Numbered from the stretch's first letter, positions 27,598 through 36,794 are shown. The stretch: DNA of 64,000 nt from Lysobacterales bacterium 66-474 (GCA_001899805.1 MKWP01000015.1:62001-126000), one strand, 5' to 3'. The notes: generated by a model from the letters alone, not told the origin. Program-made: numbers and translations.

Positions 27598-29682
27598 ATG
27601 AATCTCGCCGCGCGTCTGCAACACCATCCACTGCTGCACGCGCTGGTGCACACCGGCAAGCGCGACGCGCCGTGGACGGTGGCCTTGCGCAACACCGCGG
27701 CGGTCGTGTTGCCGCTGGCAGTCGGCGCCTTGACCGATCACCTGTTCGCCGGCCTCGGCGTTTCCGCCGGCGCGCTCAACACCATGTTTGCCGACCAGCC
27801 TGGCCCCTATCGGCTGCGGCTGCGTCGGATGCTGCTGACCGCATTCGCGGCCGGGATCGCAGCATTCGCGGGCTCCGTGCTCGGACAGTGGCCGCCCGCG
27901 CTGCTGGTCGGCGCGGCAATCTGGGCATTCGGCGCATCGCTGCTGGTCGCGATCGATGCGCACGCCACGCGTGCGGGCCTGACCAGCCTGATCCTGCTGG
28001 TGATCATGGGCGCCGAGCCGCACGCGGCGCCTGCAGCGCTGCCGGCGGCGTTGCTGATCTTCTCCGGCGGCGTGTTGCAGACGTTGTTCGCGATCGCCGC
28101 GTGGCCGCTGCAACGCTACCGGCCGGAACGGCTGGCGCTGGCGCAGGCATTCCGTGGACTCGCCGATTTCTCGCGAGCCGGCATCGCGCACGACAGCGCA
28201 GTCGCGTTGCCGCCCTCGCTCAACGACCTGCAGGCGATGCTGTTCGGCGCCGGACGCGCGCGCGGACGTGCGGTCGAAGCCTTCCGCGTGCTGGCGGAAC
28301 TGGCCGAGCGCATCCGCCTCGAACTGTTTGCGCTTGCCCAGCAGCAATCCCAGTGCGAATCCCCCACCCTGCGCGAAGCGCTGGCCAGCGTGCGCGCGAG
28401 CGCCGCAGACGTCTTGTCGACGATCGCGACGGCGCTCGAACAGGCTGCGCCGCCGCGCTCCGAAGCAGCGCTCGCCACCCATGACGCCGCCGCGAGCACG
28501 ATCGAATCCATGCCGTCGACGGCGGAAGTGGGCATGGCCGCCGCGCGCATCGCCGCGCTCGGCGGCCAGTTGCGCGCCGCCGTGCGCAATGCCGACACCG
28601 CCGGCAGCCGCGGCGAAATCCGCGCGCAGCGAGCGGAATACCGGTTGCCGCGGGCGCTTCAATCCGCCAACCCGCTCGCGACCCTGCGCGCCAACCTGCG
28701 GCTGTCCTCGCCGGCTTGCCGCCACGCGGTGCGCTGCAGCGTGTGCATCGCGATCGCGCTGGGGTTGTCGCACCTGCTGCCCTTGTCGCGCGGCTACTGG
28801 CTGCCGATGACGGTGGCGATCGTGTTGCGCGCAGACTTCGGCGCCACCTGGCGGATCGGTTTGCTGCGCGTCCTCGGCACGCTGGGCGGGCTGTTCCTGA
28901 CCACCGCGGTGCTGCACTTCGGCGGCGTCGGCAATTTCTGGGTTGCGCTGGCCTTGATGGCGGTGCTGTGCTTCGGCTTCCGCGAACTCGCCGCCGTGCA
29001 CTACGGCATCGCGGTGGTGTGCCTGACCGGCATGGTGGTGATCCTGCTGTCCTTCTATGGCGTCCCGGCCGCGGCGTCGGTGCAGGCACGCACCATCGAA
29101 ACGGCGCTCGGCAGCGCGTTGGCCTTGCTCGCCTACCTGGTATGGCCGACCTGGGAACGCGGCCGCGAACGCGGGGCGTTGGCGCAGATGCTGGATGCCT
29201 ATCGCGATTATCTCGCCGCGGTTTTGCACGGCGATGCGCGCGCGCGACGCGAAACCCGGGTGGCCGCGCGCGCCGCTCGCAGCAGCGCGCAGGCTTCGCT
29301 GGACCGCCTGCGCACGGAACCCGCCAGCCGGATCAACCTGCCGCGCGCCGAAGCCCTGGTCGCCCAAGCCAACCGGCTGATCCGTGCGGCGATGACACTG
29401 GAAGCCGCGCGCGGCAGCGCCGACATGCCTTCGAGCCCGGAACTGGATGCATTCGCGCAAGCTTGCGATGCCGCCCTGCGCGAATGCGCGACTGCGCTGC
29501 GGGAGGCACGCCTGCCGCAAGGCGATTGGCCGCTGCGCAAACTGCAGCGCGCACTGGCGGAACCCCTGGCGAAGCGGGACGACGCGCTTGGCGCCAGCCT
29601 GCTCGACGCCGGCGACCGTGTCGTCGATGCGATCGACTCGATGCTGCACGTGCTCGCGGAAGCGCGCTCGCCGAATCCGTAG
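27598..29682 (+). CDS. FUSC-family inner-membrane protein (YccS/aromatic acid exporter-like)
   Basis: A 694-residue membrane protein with two hydrophobic blocks (about residues 35-170 and 380-520), each followed by a soluble helical domain. This is the FUSC layout of YccS and AaeB. The second block has LPLSRGYWLPMTVAIVLR and LRVLGTLGGLFL, close to the FUSC signature (P.W..lt...v..p....t..r...R..GT..G). Relatives export aromatic acids or fusaric acid, but the substrate here is unknown. The neighbouring kynurenine genes make an aromatic acid plausible, by position only. GTG 27583 is an alternative start. Confidence 0.82.
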   Translation: MNLAARLQHHPLLHALVHTGKRDAPWTVALRNTAAVVLPLAVGALTDHLFAGLGVSAGALNTMFADQPGPYRLRLRRMLLTAFAAGIAAFAGSVLGQWPPALLVGAAIWAFGASLLVAIDAHATRAGLTSLILLVIMGAEPHAAPAALPAALLIFSGGVLQTLFAIAAWPLQRYRPERLALAQAFRGLADFSRAGIAHDSAVALPPSLNDLQAMLFGAGRARGRAVEAFRVLAELAERIRLELFALAQQQSQCESPTLREALASVRASAADVLSTIATALEQAAPPRSEAALATHDAAASTIESMPSTAEVGMAAARIAALGGQLRAAVRNADTAGSRGEIRAQRAEYRLPRALQSANPLATLRANLRLSSPACRHAVRCSVCIAIALGLSHLLPLSRGYWLPMTVAIVLRADFGATWRIGLLRVLGTLGGLFLTTAVLHFGGVGNFWVALALMAVLCFGFRELAAVHYGIAVVCLTGMVVILLSFYGVPAAASVQARTIETALGSALALLAYLVWPTWERGRERGALAQMLDAYRDYLAAVLHGDARARRETRVAARAARSSAQASLDRLRTEPASRINLPRAEALVAQANRLIRAAMTLEAARGSADMPSSPELDAFAQACDAALRECATALREARLPQGDWPLRKLQRALAEPLAKRDDALGASLLDAGDRVVDAIDSMLHVLAEARSPNP

Positions 29683-29770
29683 CAGCCTTTGCGAAGCCGG
29701 CCAAGCAAGCCAAGGGCGTTGCCACGGGAACCGTGACCACGGTCGTGCCTGCGCCGCCGCCCCCGTCACC

Positions 29771-29782
29771 TATAATTGCGGC
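29771..29782 (+). promoter_or_regulatory. Candidate leaderless -10 element of the kynurenine operon
   Basis: A perfect TATAAT (29771-29776) is followed by TGCGGC and the ATG at 29783, again 6 nt. There is no Shine-Dalgarno sequence, so the operon's first gene is probably read from a leaderless mRNA. Confidence 0.5.
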
Positions 29783-30808
29783 ATGCTGAAGATCGACGTC
29801 CACTCGCACATCCTGCCGCCGGAGTGGCCCGACCTCGCCGGGAAATACGGCGATCCGCGCTTTCCGGTGATGGTGAACGCCGGCGGCCACCATCGCATCT
29901 ACCGCGACCGCAAGTTTTTCCGCGAGGTATGGAAGAACTCGTTCGACCCGGAGTTCCGGATCGGGGAATGCGGGAAGCTGGGCGTGGACGTGCAAGTGAT
30001 TTCCACCGTGCCGGTGCTGTTCTCGTACTGGGCCAAACCCAACCAGGCGCGCGAACTGCACCGCTACTTGAACGCGCACACCGCCGAGATCTGCCGCCAA
30101 CACCCGCGGCACTATGCAGGCATCGGCACGGTGCCGCTGCAATCACCGCGGCTCGCGATCGAGGAAATGGAACACTGCATCGAGCAGCTGGGGCTGCAAG
30201 GCGTGCAGATCGGCTCGCATGTCAACAACTGGAACCTCGACGCGGCGGAACTGTTTCCGTTCTTCGAAGCCGCGGCCGACCTCGGCGCCGCGATCCTGAT
30301 CCATCCGTGGGACATGATGGGCAAGGAGACCATGCCGAAATACTGGCTGCCATGGCTGGTCGGGATGCCGGCCGAGCAGTCGCGCGCGGCCTGTTCCCTG
30401 ATCTTCGGCGGCGTGCTGGAACGCCTGCCGGGCCTGCGCATCGCGTTCGCGCACGGCGGCGGCTCGTTCCCGTTCACCATCGGGCGCATCGAACACGGTT
30501 TCCGCATGCGCCCCGACCTGGTTGCCGTCGACAACTCGCGCGAACCGCGCGAATATTTCAAGCGCCTGTTCTTCGATTCCTGCGTGCACGACCCGCAGGC
30601 GCTGCGTTATCTTTTCGACGTCGTCGGCGACGATCGCGTGATGCTTGGCACCGACTACCCGTTCCCGCTCGGCGAACAGCAGCCCGGCAGCGGGATCGAC
30701 GCACTGAAACTTCAGCCGCGCCAACGCGAGCGCGCGTTCCACGGGGCCGCGCTGGAATGGCTGGCGCTGCCGATCCAACGCTTCACCAATCTTGCGGAGG
30801 CCTCATGA
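29783..30808 (+). CDS. 2-amino-3-carboxymuconate-6-semialdehyde decarboxylase (ACMSD)
   Basis: A 341-residue amidohydrolase-superfamily decarboxylase. The metal ligands HxH are in KIDVHSHILPPEWPDL (His7, His9), with further conserved HPWDMMGKETMPKYWLPWLVG (about 173), FAHGGGSFPFTIGRIEHGF (about 222) and LGTDYPFPLGE (about 288). Close agreement with human ACMSD runs across the whole length. It diverts the 3-hydroxyanthranilate oxidation product away from quinolinate towards 2-aminomuconate. It is first of a tightly coupled set (ATGA overlap to the next gene) with kynU and kmo. The 3-hydroxyanthranilate dioxygenase and tryptophan dioxygenase are not in the window. Confidence 0.92.
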   Translation: MLKIDVHSHILPPEWPDLAGKYGDPRFPVMVNAGGHHRIYRDRKFFREVWKNSFDPEFRIGECGKLGVDVQVISTVPVLFSYWAKPNQARELHRYLNAHTAEICRQHPRHYAGIGTVPLQSPRLAIEEMEHCIEQLGLQGVQIGSHVNNWNLDAAELFPFFEAAADLGAAILIHPWDMMGKETMPKYWLPWLVGMPAEQSRAACSLIFGGVLERLPGLRIAFAHGGGSFPFTIGRIEHGFRMRPDLVAVDNSREPREYFKRLFFDSCVHDPQALRYLFDVVGDDRVMLGTDYPFPLGEQQPGSGIDALKLQPRQRERAFHGAALEWLALPIQRFTNLAEAS

Positions 30809-31326
30809 AACGCACCGCTGCACCTGCCCTGGCGCTGCTCGGCGCCTGCGCGTTGGCACTCGCACCCGCCGCGTTCGCGGCGGACTATTCGCTGGCCGAC
30901 GGCGCGGTGAAATTCTCCGCGTCGGACGCATGGCCGATGCTGATGGAGAAGCTGGACGGCCCGCGCCAGTTCGTCGCGCTGCAGGTCAAGACCCCGGGCG
31001 ATGCCAACGCCCTCGCGCGCATCACCGTCACCGCCGAACAGGTCGACGGCGTGGCCGGCTTCCAGAAATTCCTCAATGGCGGCACCGAGCGTGCCCGCAA
31101 GTTGCCGGGCTACGTCTCGACCAACTCGCTCGGCGACAGTTCCAGCCTGCGTTACACGGCCACCGAGAACCACGAGAAGAATGCCTACACCGAAAGCTAC
31201 GCGTTCCGCTCCAATCTCGCCATCCAGGTCCGCTGCATCCGCCCGGCCGAGGCGTCTCCGGACTGGCGCGCGACCTTCGATGCAGGCTGCCAGTCGATCG
31301 TGAGCGCCGCCGAAAAAGCTCCATGA
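30805..31326 (+). CDS. Exported protein of unknown function in the kynurenine operon
   Basis: A 173-residue protein with a signal peptide (residues 1-25, LALLGACALALAPAAFA). The mature part has mixed alpha/beta composition (WPMLMEKLDGPRQFVALQV, ARITVTAEQVDGVAGFQKFL) and two cysteines near the end. No family is recognised. It overlaps both neighbours by ATGA (start in the ACMSD stop, end in the kynU start), so it is a structural part of the operon. Confidence 0.7.
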   Translation: MKRTAAPALALLGACALALAPAAFAADYSLADGAVKFSASDAWPMLMEKLDGPRQFVALQVKTPGDANALARITVTAEQVDGVAGFQKFLNGGTERARKLPGYVSTNSLGDSSSLRYTATENHEKNAYTESYAFRSNLAIQVRCIRPAEASPDWRATFDAGCQSIVSAAEKAP

Positions 31327-32630
31327 CGACGATGACCGAAGCGTTCCGCGCGGATGCCGACTGGGCCCGCGCGCAGGATGCGGCTGACCCGCTGCGCGCC
31401 TTCCGCGACGAGTTCCATATTCCAATCCATGATGGGCCGCCGCACGGCGAGGGCGAGCAAACCTACCTGGTCGGCAATTCGCTGGGCCTGCAGCCGCGCG
31501 GCGTGCGGCAGGCCGTGCTTGACGAGCTGGACGACTGGGCACGGTTGGGCGTGGAAGGCCACTTGCACGCGCGCCATCCCTGGCTGCCGTATCACGCGGA
31601 AGTGCGCGACGGACTCGCCGAAGTGGTCGGCGCGGAACCCGCTGAAGTCGTCGCGATGAATTCGCTGACCGCGAACCTGCACTTGTTGATGGTGAGTTTC
31701 TACCGACCCACCCGCGAGCGCCACGCGGTCCTGATCGAGCGCAACGCGTTTCCGTCCGACCGCGACCTCGTCGCTTCGCAGATCCGCTTCCACGGCCACG
31801 ATCCGGCCGAAGCCCTGATCGAACTCGACGGCGACGAACCCGGCGGCACGATTTCCATGCAGGCCATCGAACGTGCGCTGGCCGAGCACGGCCCGCGCAT
31901 CGCGCTGGTGTTGTGGCCGGGCGTGCAATATCTCACCGGGCAGGCGTTCGATCCCGCCGCGGTCGCGAAGCTGGCGCACGCGCAAGGCTGCACGGTCGGC
32001 TTCGACTGCGCGCATGCGGCGGGCAACATCGACCTCGCCTTGCACGACTCGGGTTGCGATTTCGCCGCGTGGTGTTCCTACAAATACCTCAACTCCGGTC
32101 CCGGCGCGGTCGCGGGCGCCTTCGTGCACGCCCGGCACGCGCGCGCCAGGCTGCCGCGCTTCGAGGGCTGGTGGGGCCGCAATGAAGCCACGCGTTTCGA
32201 AATGCGCCCCGAGTTCGAATCCACTGCCGGGGCCGATGGCTGGCAGTTGTCCAACCCGCCGATCCTGGCACTGGCGCCGCTGCGGGTCTCGCTGGACATT
32301 TTCCAGCGCGCGGGCATGCAGCGCCTGCGCGAGAAGTCGAAGCGGCTTACCGCCTACCTCGCGTGGCTGCTCGAAACCCGGCTCGGCGACACGCTGGAAA
32401 TCGCGACGCCCTCCGAACCCGAACGCCGTGGCGCGCAGTTGTCCCTGCGCGTGCGCGCCGGCCGCGACGCCGGCCAGTCGCTGTTCGACAGCATGACCGC
32501 GCAGGGCGTGCTCGGCGATTGGCGCGAACCCGACGTGATGCGCATCGCGCCCACGCCGCTTTACAACACCTACTCCGACTGCCTGCGTTATGCCGAAGCC
32601 GCGCTGGCATGGCGCCGGCAACACGCATGA
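31323..32630 (+). CDS. kynU: Kynureninase
   Basis: A 435-residue fold-type I PLP enzyme that cleaves kynurenine or 3-hydroxykynurenine to anthranilate or 3-hydroxyanthranilate plus alanine. Family segments: TYLVGNSLGLQP (about 49), MNSLTANLHLLMVSFYRP (about 113), FDCAHAAGNIDLALHD (about 228), the PLP Lys254 in WCSYKYLNSGPGA, and WWGRNEATRFEM (about 283). The length is normal. It starts inside the preceding stop (ATGA) and ends inside the kmo start (ATGA). Confidence 0.95.
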   Translation: MTTMTEAFRADADWARAQDAADPLRAFRDEFHIPIHDGPPHGEGEQTYLVGNSLGLQPRGVRQAVLDELDDWARLGVEGHLHARHPWLPYHAEVRDGLAEVVGAEPAEVVAMNSLTANLHLLMVSFYRPTRERHAVLIERNAFPSDRDLVASQIRFHGHDPAEALIELDGDEPGGTISMQAIERALAEHGPRIALVLWPGVQYLTGQAFDPAAVAKLAHAQGCTVGFDCAHAAGNIDLALHDSGCDFAAWCSYKYLNSGPGAVAGAFVHARHARARLPRFEGWWGRNEATRFEMRPEFESTAGADGWQLSNPPILALAPLRVSLDIFQRAGMQRLREKSKRLTAYLAWLLETRLGDTLEIATPSEPERRGAQLSLRVRAGRDAGQSLFDSMTAQGVLGDWREPDVMRIAPTPLYNTYSDCLRYAEAALAWRRQHA

Positions 32631-33997
32631 ACGCGAACACGCGTCCACCCGCCACGATCATCGGCGCCGGCCTGGTCGGCTCGCTGCTGGCGACGCTGCT
32701 GGCGCAGCGCGGCTTCGACGTGGAAGTGTTCGAGCGCCGGCCCGATCCGCGGCTACATGGCTTCCTCGGCGGGCGTTCGATCAATCTCGCGCTGGCCGAG
32801 CGCGGGTTGAATGCGTTGCGCAAGGCCGGCCTCGCCGACGTGGTGCTCGCGCAGGCGGTGATGATGCGCGGCCGGATGGTGCACGCGCCGGACGGTTCGA
32901 CCAACCTGCAGCGCTACGGCCTGGATGATTCCGAAGTGATCCGGTCCGTCTCGCGCGGCGGCTTGAACATCCTCTTGTTGAATGCCGCCGAACGTGCGGG
33001 AGCCAGGCTGCATTTCGACGCGGCGTTGGCAGACGCGGATTTCGAAAGCGGCGACATCACGCTTGCAAGCCACGACGGCAGCGTGCGGGCGCATCGCGCC
33101 GGGTCCCTGCTGGGCTGCGACGGCGCCGGCTCCGCATTGCGCGCGGCGCTGTCGAAGGCGACAGACCTCGGTGAACGCGTCGAACCCCTGGGGCACGGTT
33201 ACAAGGAACTCGAGATCCCGCCCCCCGAGGGTGGCGGCTTCGCCATCGAAGCCAATGCCCTGCACATCTGGCCGCGCGGCAACTACATGTGCATCGCCCT
33301 GCCCAACACCGAAGGCAATTTCACCGTCACCTTGTTCCTGCCGAACGAAGGCCCGTTCCCGAGCTTCGCGACGCTGCCCGGCGCCGCGACCGCGCGCGGT
33401 TTCTTCGAGGACCAGTTCGCCGATGCGCTGGCGCTGATGCCGACCTTCGACGAAGACTGGGACGCGCATCCTGTCGGGCAACTCGCGACGCTGTACCTCG
33501 AACGCTGGCATCTTCGCGGACGCGCGGTGCTGCTGGGTGATGCCGCGCACGCGATCGTGCCGTTCCATGGCCAGGGCATGAACGCGGGCTTCGAGGACGC
33601 GGTGGAACTCGCCGCCTTGCTGGCCGCGCAGCCCGGCGATCCCGCGGCGGTGTTCGCCGAGTTCGCGGCGCGGCGCAAACCGAATGCGGACGCGATCGCG
33701 GCGATGTCGCTGGTCAATTACATCGAGATGCGCGACGGCGTCGCGGATCCGCATTACCTGCTGAAGCGCGAGCTCGCCGCCGCGTTGACTGTGCGCGCGC
33801 CCACACATTTCAAGTCGCATTATCGAATGGTCAGCTTCACTTCGTTACCCTACGCCGATTGCCTCGAACGCGACCGGCGCCAGGATGCACTGATGGAAAC
33901 CCTGCTGGCGGGCCACGACCGCCTCGAAGGCATCGACCTTGGCGCCGCGAGCGAACGCGTGCGGCGCGAACTTCCACCCCTGCCACAAGGCATTTGA
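32627..33997 (+). CDS. kmo: Kynurenine 3-monooxygenase
   Basis: A 456-residue FAD-dependent hydroxylase. The dinucleotide motif is GAGLVGSLLATLLAQRGF (13-30), followed by GGRSINLALAERG (about 48), the DG motif LLGCDGAGSALR (about 163) and GDAAHAIVPFHGQGMNAGFEDAVEL (about 305). A C-terminal helix lies around YRMVSFTSLPY. It converts kynurenine to 3-hydroxykynurenine using NADPH and O2. It is last in the ATGA-coupled kynurenine set. Confidence 0.94.
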   Translation: MNANTRPPATIIGAGLVGSLLATLLAQRGFDVEVFERRPDPRLHGFLGGRSINLALAERGLNALRKAGLADVVLAQAVMMRGRMVHAPDGSTNLQRYGLDDSEVIRSVSRGGLNILLLNAAERAGARLHFDAALADADFESGDITLASHDGSVRAHRAGSLLGCDGAGSALRAALSKATDLGERVEPLGHGYKELEIPPPEGGGFAIEANALHIWPRGNYMCIALPNTEGNFTVTLFLPNEGPFPSFATLPGAATARGFFEDQFADALALMPTFDEDWDAHPVGQLATLYLERWHLRGRAVLLGDAAHAIVPFHGQGMNAGFEDAVELAALLAAQPGDPAAVFAEFAARRKPNADAIAAMSLVNYIEMRDGVADPHYLLKRELAAALTVRAPTHFKSHYRMVSFTSLPYADCLERDRRQDALMETLLAGHDRLEGIDLGAASERVRRELPPLPQGI

Positions 33998-34001
33998 GCG
34001 C

Positions 34002-34418
34002 ATGCCATTGCCCGAATCGATCCGGCGAGTCTGGACCGAAACCGAGTACCGCGTGCGCTTGCCCTATGGTGGGCATGCGACCATCTGGTGCGGCGCGCCG
34101 TTGCCGGTGCCTTTGCTGGCGATGCTGCGTCGCGCCGACGATCCGTGGGGCTACATCACGGCCTGGAACCCCGCCGGCGTATTGCTGCCGCTCGCCACCA
34201 ACAGGATCCGCCAGCGGCGCCTGCGCGACGAATTGAAGGGCGACCGCCTGCGTTATTTCGGCGGCATCGGCATCGGCCCCAGCGACTGGCGCGAGCCCAG
34301 CCTGTTCGTTCCGGGCATGACCCATTCCCAGCTCGATGCCATGGCGCGCCGGTTCGGACAGCTCGCCGTGGTGCGGGGGACGGGCGCGGGACCGGCGGAG
34401 CTCCATGAATTGATTTGA
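34002..34418 (+). CDS. DUF3293 family protein
   Basis: A 138-residue cytoplasmic protein beginning 4 nt after the kmo stop. The conserved elements are GYITAWNPAGVLLPLATNR, a short helix (RRLRDELKGDRLRYFGGIG) and WREPSLFVPGM, the DUF3293 pattern. Function is unknown. Its position may be just read-through from the kynurenine operon. Confidence 0.78.
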   Translation: MPLPESIRRVWTETEYRVRLPYGGHATIWCGAPLPVPLLAMLRRADDPWGYITAWNPAGVLLPLATNRIRQRRLRDELKGDRLRYFGGIGIGPSDWREPSLFVPGMTHSQLDAMARRFGQLAVVRGTGAGPAELHELI

Positions 34419-34481
34419 GTTGGATCCGCGCCTCGGCGCGTGGACAGTGGCGCATGACGCCACGACAATACGCGGTCGCCC

Positions 34482-35120
34482 ATGATGCCGTCCTCCGCCA
34501 CCCCGGCGCCGCTGCTGTCGGCGCACCGCCTCGCGTTCTCGCGCAACGACGAGCCCGTGTTCGGGCCGCTGGATTTCAGCATCGGCCGTGGCGAGACCGT
34601 ACTGGTCGAAGGCGACAACGGCTCCGGCAAGACCACCTTGTTGCGCGTGTTGGCCGGCATGTTGCCACCCAGCGCAGGCGAAATCCGGTTCGAAGGCGCG
34701 CCCGCGACGCGCGACGTGTGCGATGGCCGCCTGCTCTGGCTGGGCCACCGATCCGGCATGAACGAATCGCTGAGCGCACGCGAGAACCTCGAGTTCCTCG
34801 CGGGGCTGTACGGCGTGCACGCCGACGTGGATGCGGAAGCCGCCATGCAGCGGGTCGGCATCGCCGGCTGGATCGACGAGCCCTTGCGCGCGCTTTCCGC
34901 GGGACAGAAGAAGCGCGTTGCGCTGGCGCGCCTGCTGCTGTTGCCGGGCGACCTGTGGCTGCTGGACGAACCCTACGCCAACCTCGACCGGCACGGCATC
35001 GAACTCGTGAACGCGCTGGTCACCGGGCATTGCGCAGGCGATGGCGCCGCGCTGGTGACCAGCCACGGAGCGGTGCGTTTCGCCGATCCGTGCGCGCGGC
35101 ATATCCATCTGGAGGCGTGA
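34482..35120 (+). CDS. ccmA: Cytochrome c maturation ABC transporter ATPase CcmA
   Basis: A 212-residue ABC ATPase. Walker A is GDNGSGKTTLLRVLAG (about 44), the signature is LSAGQKKRVALARLLL (about 141) and Walker B is LWLLDEPYANLD (about 163). With CcmB it forms the CcmAB ATPase, which releases holo-CcmE from CcmC/D. It is first of the nine-gene ccm operon. ATG 34482 is followed by a second ATG. Confidence 0.94.
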   Translation: MMPSSATPAPLLSAHRLAFSRNDEPVFGPLDFSIGRGETVLVEGDNGSGKTTLLRVLAGMLPPSAGEIRFEGAPATRDVCDGRLLWLGHRSGMNESLSARENLEFLAGLYGVHADVDAEAAMQRVGIAGWIDEPLRALSAGQKKRVALARLLLLPGDLWLLDEPYANLDRHGIELVNALVTGHCAGDGAALVTSHGAVRFADPCARHIHLEA

Positions 35121-35132
35121 ACCCGCGGTCCG

Positions 35133-35876
35133 ATGGTCAGCACCCCTTCCAATGCACTCGGACCCACCCGCGCACGACAAGGGCAAGCCGCGCGCACGCC
35201 GACCGCGTGGCACGCCTGCCGCGCGCTGTTGCGGCGCGACTTCGTGCTGGCCTGGCGGCGGCGCGGCGAACTGTTCCTGCCGCTTTTGTACGCGGTGATC
35301 GTGACCGCGTTGTTCCCGTTCGCGCTCGGCCCCGACCCGCAATTGCTCGGCCGGATCGCCGGCGGCGTGCTGCTGGTGATCGTGGTGCTGGCGATGCTGC
35401 CCGCACTGGACTCGATGTTCCGCTCCGACCTCGAGGACGGCACGCTGGAGCAATGGCTGCTGGCGCCGCAGCCCTTGGCGCTGCTGGCCTTGACGCGGGT
35501 CATCGCGCACTGGCTGACCACGGTCCTACCCTTGCTCGTCGTGATGCCGCTTCTGGGAGCCCTGCTCGACCTGCCCGCCGGGGTGCTGCCGGTTCTGCTG
35601 GTGGCGTTGCTGTTGGCGACGCCTTTGCTGGCACTGCTGGGGTCGGTGTTGTCGGCCCTGGCGGCGGGCGCGCGCCGCTCTGGTATCCTGCTCGCGCTGA
35701 TGTTGTTGCCGCTGGCAGTGCCGGTGGTGATCTTCGCCGCCGGTGCCATTGCCGCGGCGCAGTCGGGCATGCCGTACCTCGCCCCGTTGGCGTGGCTGGC
35801 CGCGGCGCTGGCCATGGCGATCGTGCTGGCGCCGCTCGCATGCGCGGCAGCCCTTCGGATCGCGGTTGAAAGTTGA
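35133..35876 (+). CDS. ccmB: Heme exporter membrane subunit CcmB
   Basis: A 247-residue membrane protein with six predicted helices and the CcmB pattern: ALLRRDFVLAWRRRGELFLPLLYAV near residue 30, DLEDGTLEQWLLAPQPL near 98, then hydrophobic helices to the end. It has a slightly long 25-residue N-terminus. It lies 12 nt after ccmA and 1 nt before ccmC. Confidence 0.92.
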   Translation: MVSTPSNALGPTRARQGQAARTPTAWHACRALLRRDFVLAWRRRGELFLPLLYAVIVTALFPFALGPDPQLLGRIAGGVLLVIVVLAMLPALDSMFRSDLEDGTLEQWLLAPQPLALLALTRVIAHWLTTVLPLLVVMPLLGALLDLPAGVLPVLLVALLLATPLLALLGSVLSALAAGARRSGILLALMLLPLAVPVVIFAAGAIAAAQSGMPYLAPLAWLAAALAMAIVLAPLACAAALRIAVES

Positions 35877-35877
35877 C

Positions 35878-36657
35878 ATGTCACGCAGCTACATCCCTCA
35901 CTGGATTCATTGGCTCGGCTCGCCGCCGAACTTCTACCGTTTCGCGGGTGCGTGGCGCCCGTGGCTGATGGCCGCCGCGCTGGCCGCCGGGGCGATCGGC
36001 CTGTACGGCGGGCTGGTATTGGCACCACCGGATTACCAGCAGGGTGACGCCTACCGCATCATCTTCATCCACGTGCCGAGCGCGTGGATGAGCCTCGCCA
36101 TCTACGCGGGCATGGCGGTCGCGGGACTCATCGCCCTGGTGTGGCGGGTGAAATTGGCCGAAGTGATCGCGATGGAAAGCGCGCCGATCGGTGCCGCATT
36201 CACGCTGGTCACGCTGGTCACGGGTTCGCTCTGGGGCAAGCCGATGTGGGGCACCTGGTGGACCTGGGACGCACGATTGACTTCCGAGCTGGTGCTGCTG
36301 TTCCTGTACCTCGGCGTCATCGGGCTGTACCACGCCTTCGAGGATCGCCGCCGCGGCGCACGCGCCGCTTCGCTGCTGGCGCTGGTCGGCGTCGTCAACC
36401 TGCCGATCGTGCACTACTCGGTGCAGTGGTGGAACACCTTGCACCAGGGCTCGACGGTGGATCTCTTCGGGCGCTCCTCGATCGCGCCGTCGATGTTGTG
36501 GCCGCTGCTGGTGATGGCGCTGGCCACGCACCTGTATTACTTCGCCAGCATTCTCGGGCGTGCGCGCACCGACCTGTTGTCGCTGGAGAGCGGCAAGCAG
36601 TGGGTGCGCGAGCTGGTCGAGGAACAACCTGCACAACGACAGGGAGCACCTACCTGA
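35878..36657 (+). CDS. ccmC: Heme transport protein CcmC
   Basis: A 259-residue six-helix membrane protein. The tryptophan-rich motif WGKPMWGTWWTWDARLTSELVL (about 121) is the family's heme-handling signature. Conserved His residues are in FIHVPSAWMS (about 62) and VNLPIVHYSVQWWNTLHQG (about 177). It attaches heme to CcmE with the help of CcmD. It is followed by a palindromic insert that separates it from ccmD. Confidence 0.94.
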   Translation: MSRSYIPHWIHWLGSPPNFYRFAGAWRPWLMAAALAAGAIGLYGGLVLAPPDYQQGDAYRIIFIHVPSAWMSLAIYAGMAVAGLIALVWRVKLAEVIAMESAPIGAAFTLVTLVTGSLWGKPMWGTWWTWDARLTSELVLLFLYLGVIGLYHAFEDRRRGARAASLLALVGVVNLPIVHYSVQWWNTLHQGSTVDLFGRSSIAPSMLWPLLVMALATHLYYFASILGRARTDLLSLESGKQWVRELVEEQPAQRQGAPT

Positions 36658-36658
36658 C

Positions 36659-36793
36659 ATGATGCACTGGCTCGCGCTTTTCTGCCCCCTTGAGTCAAGG
36701 GGGCGACCGATTCCAAAAGGAATCGGTGGGGGTTGTGGAGGCACGCATTCCATTGCGTCGGTCGCGTCAATGCCTGATGGAGCGATGAACTGA
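36659..36793 (+). repeat. Palindromic insert between ccmC and ccmD with a duplicated ccmD start
   Basis: The sequence around ATG 36659 (CTGACATGATG, then TGGCTCGC) is repeated at the real ccmD start, ATG 36795. Between the copies lie a perfect 21-bp palindrome (36684-36704, GCCCCCTTGA arms) and a perfect 8-bp hairpin (36707-36726, CCGATTCC, loop AAAA). The first start would give a 44-residue frame, MMHWLALF then unrelated residues, out of phase with ccmD. It looks like an insertion that duplicated, or was repaired by copying, the gene start. Confidence 0.7.
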
Positions 36794-36794
36794 C

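Noticed and set aside
26344-29769. A 1141-codon minus-strand open frame over the PLP-enzyme and FUSC genes
   Set aside because: Its composition is dominated by Arg, Gln, His and Gly with no domain pattern. The plus-strand genes have clear motifs.
36659-36793. A real 44-residue gene between ccmC and ccmD
   Set aside because: Only its first eight residues resemble CcmD; the rest is translated palindrome and intergenic sequence.
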